From assembly GCF_030463565.1 (NCBI RefSeq), contig NC_134653.1:27651150-27715149 (forward strand): DNA of 64,000 nt, read 5' to 3'. The position numbers and the translations under genes were made by a program. Shown one piece after another: positions 12,310 through 22,922 of the stretch (position 1 is its first letter; every line of letters begins with the position of its first letter). Below the pieces are notes generated by a model. It had not been told where the DNA came from. It ran no database searches and worked only from the letters and a program-made list of their open reading frames with translations. The stretch comes from Pelecanus crispus (taxonomy: Eukaryota; Chordata; Aves; Pelecaniformes; Pelecanidae).

Positions 12310-12319
12310 TCTCGCGAGA
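12310..12319. promoter_or_regulatory. TCTCGCGAGA palindromic promoter motif
   Basis: A perfect copy of the 10-bp palindrome known from vertebrate CpG-island and bidirectional promoters lies about 155 bp upstream of the MED15 ATG. Confidence 0.65.
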
Positions 12320-12342
12320 GCTTTCGGCTCGGCGCGGGGCTC

Positions 12343-12356
12343 GCTGGGAAATGTAG
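12343..12356. promoter_or_regulatory. ZNF143/SBS-like site
   Basis: On the minus strand the sequence reads ACTACATTTCCCAGC, which matches the ACTACAATTCCCAGAATGC-type ZNF143 element over most positions. It sits about 190 bp upstream of the MED15 ATG. Confidence 0.6.
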
Positions 12357-14915
12357 TCCTGCCCCGGGCAAGCGACCTGCCGTAGCGACCCGCGCACCGA
12401 CACCAAGGGGCTGCGGCCGCCCGCAGCCGCGGGGCCTGCTGCGGGGGCGACAGGCCCGGCGCCCGACCGGGCACGCCCACGCCCAGGAACGCCGCAGCGC
12501 CGCCGGCAGCCGGGGCCCCTGAAGCTGGCGGGTGCCCGGGTGACGCTCGGGGCTCTCGGCCCCGCCGCCCGCCCCGGTTCCGGCCGCTCCTCCCTCGCCA
12601 GGTGGGCGCGTCACGCGGTCGCCGTGGTTTCCGGGTCGCACGTGAAGGCGGAAACCGCTGGCGGAGGCCGCCGCCGCCGCTGCTCTCGGTAGGTGGCTGG
12701 GGCGGCGGCGGAGATGGGGAGAGGGAGCGCAGGCCCCCGTTTGGGCCGCCCGGTGCTCCCGGGAAGGCGGCGCCCCCCAGCCGGCCCCGGCGTTACCCGT
12801 TCCCCGGGGGCGGAGCCTGTCCCGGCTCGGCCCCCCGGGACGAGGCCCGAGCGGGTGAGGCAGCGTCCCCCTTCCCCCGGCTCGCCGCAGGGATGCCCAG
12901 GGGCGGGGGCACGGGCGAGGGGCCGCCGGGTGCGACGGCCAGAGCGGGTCTTGAGGGCAGCGCGGCAGGCACCGGAGCAGGGTCTGCCAGCCCCGCTGCC
13001 GCCCTCGTCCCAGCGAGGCCAAGGCAGCCGCCGCATGAAGCCCCCGAGGCCACCCCAGCCAGGGCCCGGCTGAAGCCAACCAAGGCCCTGCTGCCTGCGT
13101 GAAGTCCCTGAGGATGCCCTGGCGCGGCCGAGGCCAAGCCCCACGTCCCTGCACAAAGCTGCCTAGGCTGCCTCGCTGGGGCTGCCTGCGTGGGAGGTGG
13201 CGTGAGCGAGTGGGAGGATACTGGGTGTCAGGACCTGCAAAGGCATTTTTAACAGGGGAAGAGAAAGAAAAATCAGAAGCGTGCTTGAGCTGGCTTTCAC
13301 CTCTTCATCACAGGGTTAGTCTAGAGTCGGGCTGTCTCTTTTAACGATGTGCAAATCCAGGTAGCATTCCCCTGCAGAGCAAACTGCTCATTCTGTGTTC
13401 CTCATGGGGAAGTAAGTTACAGGGAGGGGAAAAAAAAAACCCACAGACCCCTGCAGGAATGAAATTAATGTGGTGAAAAATATGAATTAATGTTTCATAC
13501 AGAAATCAGAGCTGGAACATGCTGGAAGAGCCCTTTGCTCTCTTCCAGCTCACTTAATTGTTGTATTTGGCATAGAATTAATTACTTTCTAATTTTTTTT
13601 TCCTCCTTGTATTTTAGACTATTAAAAATTCATGATGTGGTTTAAGCAGTTCAGCAAAGCAGGTTCAGGTCTTGCCAACTAGCTGAGTCTCTCAAGATTC
13701 ATAGAACATATACCACTGGCTAATTTATAACCTGTCAATTTTGTCATAGTTATTACTTAGCTTGATCCTGATTAAAAAAAAAGTGCTGTTATTCTTATTA
13801 TGGAAGAGACTTTAGGATTTTTGAGGGGCTTTCTAGGAGTTCTTGGGATAATTAAAACAATTTTGTCAAAAGAACATATTCCTTACAGATTTCCCAGATC
13901 TATCTGGACATAGAACTAAACACTACCTCCTCATTCGGGAAAAAAGCTGGAGCCTTAATGGTAGGCCACTTGTTTTTAGGGGAAGCAGGTACACCCTGCC
14001 TGAATATAGTTGGTTAACACTCCTTCCTTCAAACACAAGCAGCCACTCCATCCAAACCAGAACATGACTATTGAAAGACTCAGATGAAAAGCAAGTCTTG
14101 TTTCAAGATTAGGAACAAGAGAAAAAAAGAGTAGTAAGACATCATCAAACTCTTAAAAGACGATGAAGCCGTAAGAGAAAGCATTTTAGCACTGTATTGA
14201 AGTTTTGTTTTCCTTATTACAATTTCTTGATTGCATTTGGGCCACCTTCCAAAAATGTACCACAGAAAACTTTACAATTCTATGAATTTGGGTAAGTTGC
14301 AAATTACTCATGGATAAGGCAAAATATTCAAGTTAGAAAGCTCATACTCTTCAGGTTATGCTAGTGTTCATGGGGAAAAAAAACTTTTAAAATATTTATA
14401 TATTTTAATATAGATAAATTTCATGGGAGTTTTGCCATATACATATTAAATATGAGACGTTTGAGTCTCAGTATGTCTTAGAAATAAGTTGTAATAGGCT
14501 TGGAAAAAAAACTCCAAAACAACAGTTGTTTGTTTCTAAAAGGAAGAAATGCTGAAATTTGTGGGACAGCATAGTTTGCAAAAGCTGTTTCCCAAACCAC
14601 GCCTTTTGGGTTTCTCCCACATTTCAAGTATACTACTAATGCTAGAAGCTGAAAATGGCTAGAAATTCAGCCCAGAGTGATGTGCTTGCATATTTCCATT
14701 AGTGACTTAAAGAAAGATGGTGTGTGTAGACCCAGCAAAAACATCTCATCATTTGATGAGCATTCAAAACTAATGTTGAGATATTATATACTACCAGATG
14801 TCTTTGTTTCTTTCTTTTTGTGGGGACCTTGATCAAAAGGAGTTGTTCGTTGTTCGGGTTGTTTCCCATACTTGTAGAAGGTTCCTTAAGTGAAGGTAGT
14901 ATTTCAGGAAGAAGA

Positions 14916-14950
14916 GGGTTTTGGGGTTTTTTTGGGGGAGGACAGGGGGG
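14916..14950 (+). other. Candidate G-quadruplex motif
   Basis: Four G runs (3, 4, 5 and 6 G) are separated by loops of 4, 7 and 6 bases, satisfying the usual G3+N1-7 pattern. A poly-T run follows. It lies in the inferred KLHL22 first intron. Confidence 0.6.
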
Positions 14951-15726
14951 TTGTTTTTTTTTTTTTAACAGTTGTGAATGCATAAAGGGATAATTCTGAA
15001 AGAAGCACTGCTGAGCAAAGCTTCTGTTTTTCCTTCACCCCTCTTCTCTCCCCTTTTTCTTCAAAAAGCATGAAACTGACTTAAGTCTTGTCTAAACATA
15101 ATGGTGTACTCAATTGTCTTTTATGTAGCATGCAGTCTTACAAGTGCCCATTACAAATTATGATATAGTTGGTGAATTATTCCAGTATTTGCACTCCAGT
15201 TAGAATGAACAATAGTTTTGCTTTTCAATTTACATTGTTTGTGGCATCACATCTGTTTTCTGAGCTATTTTGGCAGGCACCCAGCTGCGTCCCCATTCTG
15301 CACACTCCCTGACTAGTTGATCTATTTGTTTGTGTGCCCTCTGCCCTGTTAAAATTCTGGTATGTAGCCAGGTTCTGCCTATTTGCATTTGCAGCCCCTG
15401 AGAGTTAGCATAACTAGCATTTTGCTCTAGTCTTGTATCTTGTCTTCTTGTCAGGTATTCAGCTGAAGCCTGGCTTAGATCCTTGTTCATGTTACTCCCT
15501 AGGAAGAAATGAAGGTATGGGAAGCCTTAGGGCACAGATTTTAAACTTCCTTATTGCACTAAGGGTTTTAAGGGCATAATCTATTTGGATCACAATCAGC
15601 ACGCCATACTGGTTGCTCTGTATTAGAAAAAAAAGCTATGAAGAAGATGGCCTCTAAGAAAGAGGACAGAGCTGCAGCTGAGGGGCATCAGCGAACTTTA
15701 AGAACGGACCAAGAGGAACCACATAC

Positions 15727-16455
15727 ATTTTAACAGAAAAGTGAAGTCGTGCAGCTGGGTCAGAGTAACTCCATATATCAGAGCAGGCTGGAGACAAGGC
15801 TGGCTAGAAGTCAGCTTTGCAAGAAGAGAGTCTGGGGGTCCTGATGAGCAGCAAGTTGAATACTATTCCTCCAACAGGGGCCAGCTTCATACTGGGCTAT
15901 GTTAGCAAAAGCATAGCCAGTAGGTCATGGGAAATTACAATTTCCCACTCTATTCAGCACTCACAAGCCCACAAAACCTGAATACCATGCCCAGGTTTGA
16001 GCTCCATGCTGAAAGAAAAACCTGTGAGTTCAGTGGAGGACCACCATATAGGGCAGGAGCACGTACAAGGAGATACAAGAGCGTGCAAGGCAAGAAGGCT
16101 GGGTTTGTTCAACACAGAGAAGAAAAGGCTAAGGGGAGAGCCAGTTGCCATTTTTTAAGCTATCTAATGGGTACACGAAAATGTAGAGCCACACTCTTCT
16201 TTGTGGTGCACAGCGCCAAGGATGAGAGGCAAGTGTCACAAATTGCAGGAAAAGAAATTCAGACAGGATAAAGAAGGAACCAAATTTGATGGTTAAGCAC
16301 TCAGTTTTCTAATTATTGACAAGGATGGAGATTCTGCACTTGACAAGGCTCTACGCATTCTGACCTGATTTTGAAGTTTTCCCTGCTTGGAGCAGGAGAT
16401 TGGACTAGAGACCGCCCAAGTTTCTTTCAAGCCTAAATTATTCCATAATTCTAAG
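15727..16455 (+). mobile_element. CR1 LINE fragment (3' end, decayed)
   Basis: The sequence follows the 3' part of an avian CR1 retroposon in order: a GTGCAGCTGGG-like stretch, GTCTGGGGGTCCTGATGAGCAG, CAAGAAGGCTGGGTTTGTTCAAC, AGAGAAGAAAAGGCTAAGGGG, CTTTGTGGTGCACAGCGCCA and GAGATTGGACTAGAGACC. It ends in a decayed ATTCTATG-type tail (ATTATTCCATAATTCTAAG). Many differences from the remembered consensus and broken frames show an old, 5'-truncated, inactive copy. Confidence 0.85.
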
Positions 16456-19400
16456 AAAGCATGGGACCCCCACCAAGCTTGAATCACCTGTCCATATGGC
16501 AGTAAGCTAAACAGATTTGGATACCCGACACCAGCAAGCTCTAGTTTATTTTGGGCACAGCTGATGCATAAGAAAATATCACTATCTGCATAAGACACCT
16601 CTTTGTAGAGATGTAACTGACACCCACGAGCTCTTCAATACAAAAATGTCTGAGTTTCCATAGAAACTAACTTGGATAATCCTTCCTGTATCCAGCCATT
16701 TCTCTACAGTATAGAATCAAGGCGGTCAGTACAACTGCACCAAGAAAAAAAACAAAAAAACCAAAACCCACCCACACACCACACACTAGCAAGCATCACT
16801 GTATGACATGGATGCTAGTCATAGAAGGGGTGAATACTTATCTAGGTGTATAGCATACCATGCAATACCAGTAATAGCAGCAGGATGCATCCAGGACATA
16901 TGCCCTGACCCAGCTGCTTGGAAGTGCTCCCAGGTACAACACAGATATATTCTTAGGGAAGCAGGACTTTCTTCTCAATCTCAGGAAGCATTTGCTGTAA
17001 GCCATATGAATTCCCACTCCCCAGAATGTTCTTTACTGGAGCAGCACACAAACACCTTGGTGTAACAATTGCTCTGCACTTAAAAATTCAGGTAGGACAG
17101 ACACTGCATTCTCTTCTACCACATCTATTTTACCATGCCTTTAACTCTTGCTTTCCCTGTTCTAGTTGAGCTACTCCATTCTGGTACCCTGTGTTCTGAA
17201 AAGGATGAGGATTTTCAGTGAGCACAAGAGCAAGCCAGCTACCAGCCTCTCACCATATTGCCATTTGAATGATCAAACCACAATCCATTCCCTCAATTCT
17301 TCCTCTCCCAGTGCCAACCTCCTCAGTCATAAACCACATATCTTTGCTGTGAAAGCAAGTATTCTGTCATTGATCAGAGAGGGAGATTTTGTTAAAAAAA
17401 TGAACCACAAGTCTTTTCCTATACAGATAAGCAATTATTTCAGTTGAATAATCAGAAGCCTCACTAAGACTTGTACATTTTCATACAAGTAATCTGCAGA
17501 AGCATGTTGTGGTAATGGAAGCTGATTACAAGACAATCACACAGAGCTATCAGCAAGCCACTGAGACACTGTAGCTTCCACTGCATCCATAGCTTATAAT
17601 AAGAGACCACTAGTGATACAGTAAACTTCTAATATAGTACAGGAAATAGAAGGAAATACTAGATTTCCTTCATGCTCCCTCCATGTCTACCATTGCAAGG
17701 CATGGCTGTTTTCTCCTGGTTCCTAAATGGAATCCAGGCATAGAATATAGAAAATTTCATTCTATTGAAAAAGAGCAGTCATGCCTTTCTAGGTACCTCT
17801 GAGGGTTTTGCCATTTATGGGGGATTGTTTTGTTTTGATTTTTTTAACTCCTTGATTTGAAGTGACTAAACAGTGCATGTCTTCCTACATTAGCATTGCC
17901 TATAGAAATGCACATACAATTACAGACCTCATATGCCTCCTTCCTCTTTATGTGCTGGGCACTTAATTGTAATACTCTAAAATTAATTACTACATTAACC
18001 CATGTCCTCTAAAAGACAAATGCGAACCAACATAACTGCAGTCTCAAATACCTTGTGCAGCCAGTTAAGAAAATCTCTAGTCTGATTTTCTCTGCAGTTT
18101 CAAAGTGGTTAGAACAAGGACTTCCCTTGTTTCTGGAGACAGCATCCCACAGCATGTAAGACAACACTTTTCATCTTTGCTACTGCTAAAGCAGCACAGC
18201 AAACAGAAAGAGTTCCTCATCTCTTCCACTTCAGGGTCAATCCTGTAATACTCAGCCACTGAATCCCACTGTTAACAGCAGACAGTACTGAGAAACTTGC
18301 ACAGAGCTGGGGGTGGGTGGGGGGGCGGGGAAAGCATTACTCAGATTTCTAGGAACTTGGCTAGAGCAAGTTTCTCAATAACAGAAGAAAGACAACAGAG
18401 AGTGCTCAAGAACATCCTCCAAGCCCCCTTCTGGTAGGGAGGGGCTCAGGATAGAGGGGACTTAGCTGCATGGCTCAAGGGGCTGTGCATTTATGTTAGC
18501 TAGCAAGGGTCTGGCTACAGCTCCTTCATTTACAGGGACAGATATGCCAGCCTGTGAAAATAAGTGTCTCAAGCCCTAAAAGCCAGCAAAGTTTGTGAGT
18601 GGTCAGGAAGGAAAAACAGTAAATAGAAGGTTTTCTGCAGCATGCAAGAAGCTGAATAAAGTTGTTCTGTCTCTCCATTCAGAGCTGTACTGCTTGTACT
18701 ACATTTAGCTTTTTTTTTTTTAATAGACAATAAAGATTAAGAAAAATACAAGTTTGAGGAGATGGGGTTAAATTATTTTCAGCTAAAAATATACAGAGGT
18801 TATTGAATAAAGTTACTTGCTATTTTTAAGCTTGATTGACACTTAAAATGCATAACAATTCCTAGATACATTAACAGGCACTCCCACCCAGCTGGAACAC
18901 CACACACATAAAATAGCACACTTCCACTGTTTGGTGTACCAGATTTTTAGACAGTAACAAAGACACAAAGCACACAGGAGAAAGGTCATAGTTAGACCAC
19001 ACAGCCTGAGAAGCAAGGTGCTGTGCCAACACTAATACCCCTCCCTAGCAAATTTGTAGTCAGCATTTAGAACAATATTCAGAGAAATACACTAAACTAT
19101 CAGCTCACCAAGGATACTGCATTTAATCCAGAAAGCTTGAATGTCAAAACCACCCCACTCTTCTTTCAAAGAAGCCCACAACACAACTCCACCAACCCTG
19201 CTTCAACAACTGCTCTTTGTTACTTCCTACCCACCCAACCCCAGCTGCTCCTTGTACAAAGGTGAGGACACTCAGTAATCAGCTAAGTGAATCTTGTTGG
19301 CTATCGCACACAAGACTTCCTTGTCTTAAAGGTCTTGTCTACCAGCTCCTGAGGCTATCTAGGTAAAAGTTAAGAGGCTTTCCTTGAGGCTCCTTCCTAA

Positions 19401-20570
19401 GAGGCTCAAAGAAGAGGACTTAACCACCTATGTCAGTCAGACATCATGGATTAATACCATAAATGCTCACCTTTAATTTTAAAAGTAGGCAACAATTCAT
19501 AAAAATCATAGCAGTGAGAATTTTTCTAGAGTAGTGTGTTACCACTGGTTAAAACTATGACAATAGGCATTCATAATTTTTTATGAGCCTTGAAGCCCAA
19601 TTTAGGAGAGTAGGGAGTTACACATGACAGGATATAGGTTGTCTGAGTAGCCACAGTGTAATTAAGAAACTTCATGTATCCATGTACAAAAAGAGTGCTG
19701 GCAAGTTTAAGCCACATACACTGTACCCACGCAGTAGTATTCCACCCTTTTCCACAGCAACATCAGTATTCAACCTACACACCCAAAATTGGTTAGCAGC
19801 AAATAACTGTGGATGGCAAAAATACTCACAGATAACTATAGAGTGGTGAATTTCCATATCATAGTGGCATTGTGCTCTAGATGCATGAGGCAGCTCTTGT
19901 GTTGGTGTATATGCATGAGTGACCAGCCTGAGGACAGTCCAGCTCACCAGTGACAGCCAAGATACAATCCAGGGGCCGAAGTTGAGAACAAGAAGTAGGG
20001 ACTGCCAAAATTCAGAAAATAGAGTGCAGCAAAATACCTGTTGGCTCAGCTGTTGCCTAGCCAAAAATCAGCTGTAGAGGATGGTTGAGCTGCACTCCCA
20101 GCATCTATGTTTGACCACACTGGGCTTACCACAGGTCTGCTAGAAGGGTTGGTTTGTTCAGCTACTGCTAACAGTTGTGGGATAATTCAAGTCCATATCT
20201 AGTAGAACTAGCAGTGAGATAAACTCCCTGCAGATGTCCAAGACAGCCCCATTTGTCACTGAAAGCTCTGCAGATACTGATGTTCATAGAGGCTTCAGAA
20301 TCCCTGAATTAGTTCTACTTTTTTTTTTTCATTTACTCTCTTTCATAATACTATTTGATCTTCCTGGTTCCAGTTACCGTATTTGTAAGATAGGATCCCT
20401 TCTGGGGATTTACTTGCTGAAAGCTTCACCCCCTTTCTGTTCCTTTTTAAGATTAGTTGGATACAGAATATATTCTGAATAGTAGCTGTCTATGGTTATA
20501 TTAATTAAAGTTAGATTTAAATAAAGGCTTGGCATGATTATACAGGTTTCCCACTTTACCCTACATGTAT

Positions 20571-20593
20571 CTCTCTCTCTCTCTCTCTCTCTC
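20571..20593 (+). repeat. (CT)n microsatellite
   Basis: Twenty-three bases of uninterrupted CT dinucleotide repeat, preceded by a short TGTAT stretch. Intronic or intergenic; probably length-polymorphic. Confidence 0.95.
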
Positions 20594-20934
20594 GGGAAGC
20601 CACTTCTACAATGTATTTCTCTGCTAACACTTGTTACACGGGTTCAATGCCCTGTGTAGTTTTAATATATCTCACTTATTTCTCCCTAGCCTCTCTTCCA
20701 TCAATGACACTACACTATATAACACACTATAAGATTGCATCAAATGTCATGCTGTTTCCCCTACCCAACAAAAGTCTTTGAATTCAGGAAATAGTTCATT
20801 TGTTACATTTACTTCTGCTTTTTGATGTAATGATTTTACTCGGAGACTTCTTTTGATATAGCTCTCTAAGTAGCTGAAAAGATGCAACCTTTTTTTGAGC
20901 ATTAACCACATTAACTCTGGAGTGTTAACTACAT

Positions 20935-20956
20935 TAAACCACATTAATGTGGTTTA
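20935..20956. repeat. 22-bp perfect palindrome
   Basis: The two halves TAAACCACATT and AATGTGGTTTA are exact reverse complements with no spacer. Related ACCACATTAA copies precede it at about 20905-20914. No known element is recognised. Confidence 0.8.
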
Positions 20957-22695
20957 TCTGAATCTGTTCCTCATTTGGACCATATCTCACCCTACTTTGT
21001 TTTTGCTGCATTTATTCCCTTCTAGTGAAATGGGAAATTTCTGATCAACATCTAGTAACACTCACGCCTTCACTTGCCTTTCTTACTATATTATCTCCCT
21101 TGCCTCAATCCATCACTTTTAGTATTCCCCAGGAGCAAATCAAATGATACACTAATGTTCTGTCTGCTTCAAAAGCAGTCATCTTATTTCTAGGAAAAGC
21201 ATCTACCTGTCTTGAAAAATAATCTATTACTCACGTCTTCAGCTGATGATGGATAGTTTCCCCATATAATCTACCTGAATGTGCTCCCTAGGAGGCTATC
21301 TCATCGGAGCTCCTCTTCTGAGCTGCTTGTCTTGCTTTTGCTGGCAAAGAGCAGACAACCATTAATATGCTTTTTCAGGGTTTTTTCCATCCCATTTACC
21401 ATGCAATGCCACCTAGCTTCCTTTTGTTTTAGACAGTGTAGTGTAACTTCCCTCAAGCAGAACAATAAATATTTTCCTATTTCTTGGTGTCATCCAGATA
21501 GCTCCTTCCTTACTGACCATACACAGAATACCTTGCAGTACTTTGAGAGATTTCCAATGCTGCATTCACTGTCTATGGCTGGCACAATTAAACAATGGTT
21601 CTATTTCTTCATTGTTTGTTTGGATTTGCTGGGTTTGTTCTGCTTTTGCTTCTCTGACTGCTGATAAGCCCTTGTGCCACTAAGCTATTTCCCAGGCCAC
21701 TGGAGGAGAGGCTATTATAACTGTGTCTTAAGCAGCCATATCAGCTAAGTTACTTCCTTTTGCTAATGCAGTTTTTTTTAATGTGCTCTGACAACTGGAT
21801 AGAGTCTGAGAGCTCTAACTGCTACAACTTCTGACATTCTTCAAAGACAATGGAGAGGGTAAATTACAGGATGGTAGAAGAGGACTCATGAGATTTTGAG
21901 AGTTTAACCATAGACATGAAACACAATCACTTCCAGCTAGCTTTTTACAGGTGTTTCCCCATGTGCCATAGGGGACCTTCCTACAGTGCCTACGCTGGAG
22001 GAAATACCCTCTCTCTGCAGGGTATCATGGTGAAGTGAAAAGCAGTTGTGCATACCAGCTTGAAGTTGTCACAATAAAGAAACTCACTCTGAAGCCCACA
22101 GTTTTATATAGTATTTTGTAGAATGATAGATGGAAATGTGCTCAGCTACGGAAAATGAAAAAGCAAAGACAGGGAGAGAGGAGAGCTTTCAGATTCTGAG
22201 GTAAAATATCAAGAGAAAGAGTGAAGGTGCAATTTATATTGCAGCAAAGTTATCTGAGGATATTAGGCAACTTGGAATATGGCAAAAATTATGTCAGTTT
22301 TGTTCTTTGTTATAAATTTGCAGAAATGCAAAGGAAACAAAGGGTTCTGGTCATGGGTTGGGAAGTGAAACTCTTGCTAAGAAAAAGAAATATCCCCATA
22401 TGCTACATACTCTGACTCTTGGACTGAAAACCCAAGAGTCAGAATACTTGGTTGAAAAACCATGTTCTGCCAGTTCTGTGTGCTGATATATACCTGTCTA
22501 TTTCCAGTATCATCAGTCAGAATAATTTCTTCAGGGTAGAACTGTCCATTGACTGAAGAGTTGGTTTGATTTATTTTCTGTTGACAGGAGGGGGTCAGAG
22601 GACCATTCCTAAAGCAAAAGGCACAAACCTTGCTGATTCTGTTGTCTCACAGATTTCATTCTACTACAGCTGGTGGCTGAGCATTTCTGCCTGGG

Positions 22696-22922
22696 ATGGC
22701 GGAGGATCAGGAGCTGACTCAGCCACACAAAGCTCAACTCGAGCCCTCCCTTCAGCAGCGCACCAGCAACACATACCGCAGTGCAGAGCACTCTCAGGCC
22801 TTGCTCAGTGGCTTGGTATCTCTCCGAGACAGCAGCATCCTCTTCGATGTTGTTCTGATAGTGGAAGAGAAACCTATTGAGGCTCATCGCATACTTCTAG
22901 CTGCATCCTGTGACTATTTCAG
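22696..22922 (+). CDS. KLHL22: KLHL22 coding exon 1 (BTB start)
   Basis: It starts at the ATG in GGGATGGCGG and ends at TTCAG|GTACAC in phase 2. It encodes NTYRSAEHSQALLSGL and the first half of the BTB domain to CDYFR. Confidence 0.97.

Larger units (their letters stand above)
11800..13200. promoter_or_regulatory. CpG-island promoter of MED15, probably shared with KLHL22
   Basis: This stretch is very rich in G+C and CpG and contains the MED15 start codon. Upstream of MED15 (increasing coordinates) come an inverted pair of ETS-like sites (GCGGAAGTG 12234-12242 and CACTTCCGC 12252-12260), a TCTCGCGAGA palindrome (12310-12319) and a ZNF143-like GCTGGGAAATGTAGT (12343-12356). CpG density stays high to about 13.2 kb. 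It is the only island between MED15 and the first KLHL22 coding exon, so I infer that it also drives KLHL22 on the plus strand. I see no TATA box. Confidence 0.75.
12600..22695 (+). other. KLHL22: Inferred KLHL22 5'UTR/first intron region (no coding sequence supported)
   Basis: I infer a non-coding first exon in the CpG island, with a possible donor CTCG|GTAGGT at about 12688. It would splice to an acceptor just upstream of the KLHL22 ATG: TTGACAG at 22581-22587, or TCTCACAG ending at 22652. Neither TSS nor donor is proven. The 13.2-22.5 kb interior is AT-rich and holds a CR1 fragment, a candidate G-quadruplex, a CT microsatellite and a palindrome, listed separately. Otherwise I see nothing in it. 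Confidence 0.45.

Noticed and set aside
12147..13154. 335-codon minus-strand ORF in the MED15/KLHL22 CpG island
   Set aside because: Several overlapping frames on both strands are open here because stop codons are scarce in CpG-rich DNA. The translation is Arg/Gly/Pro/Ala low complexity, and only the MED15 exon 1 end is coding, in another register.
14697..14770. Possible CR1 ORF2 fragment (ATTAGTGACTTAAAG)
   Set aside because: The resemblance to the CR1 reverse-transcriptase region is short and weak, insufficient without an alignment.
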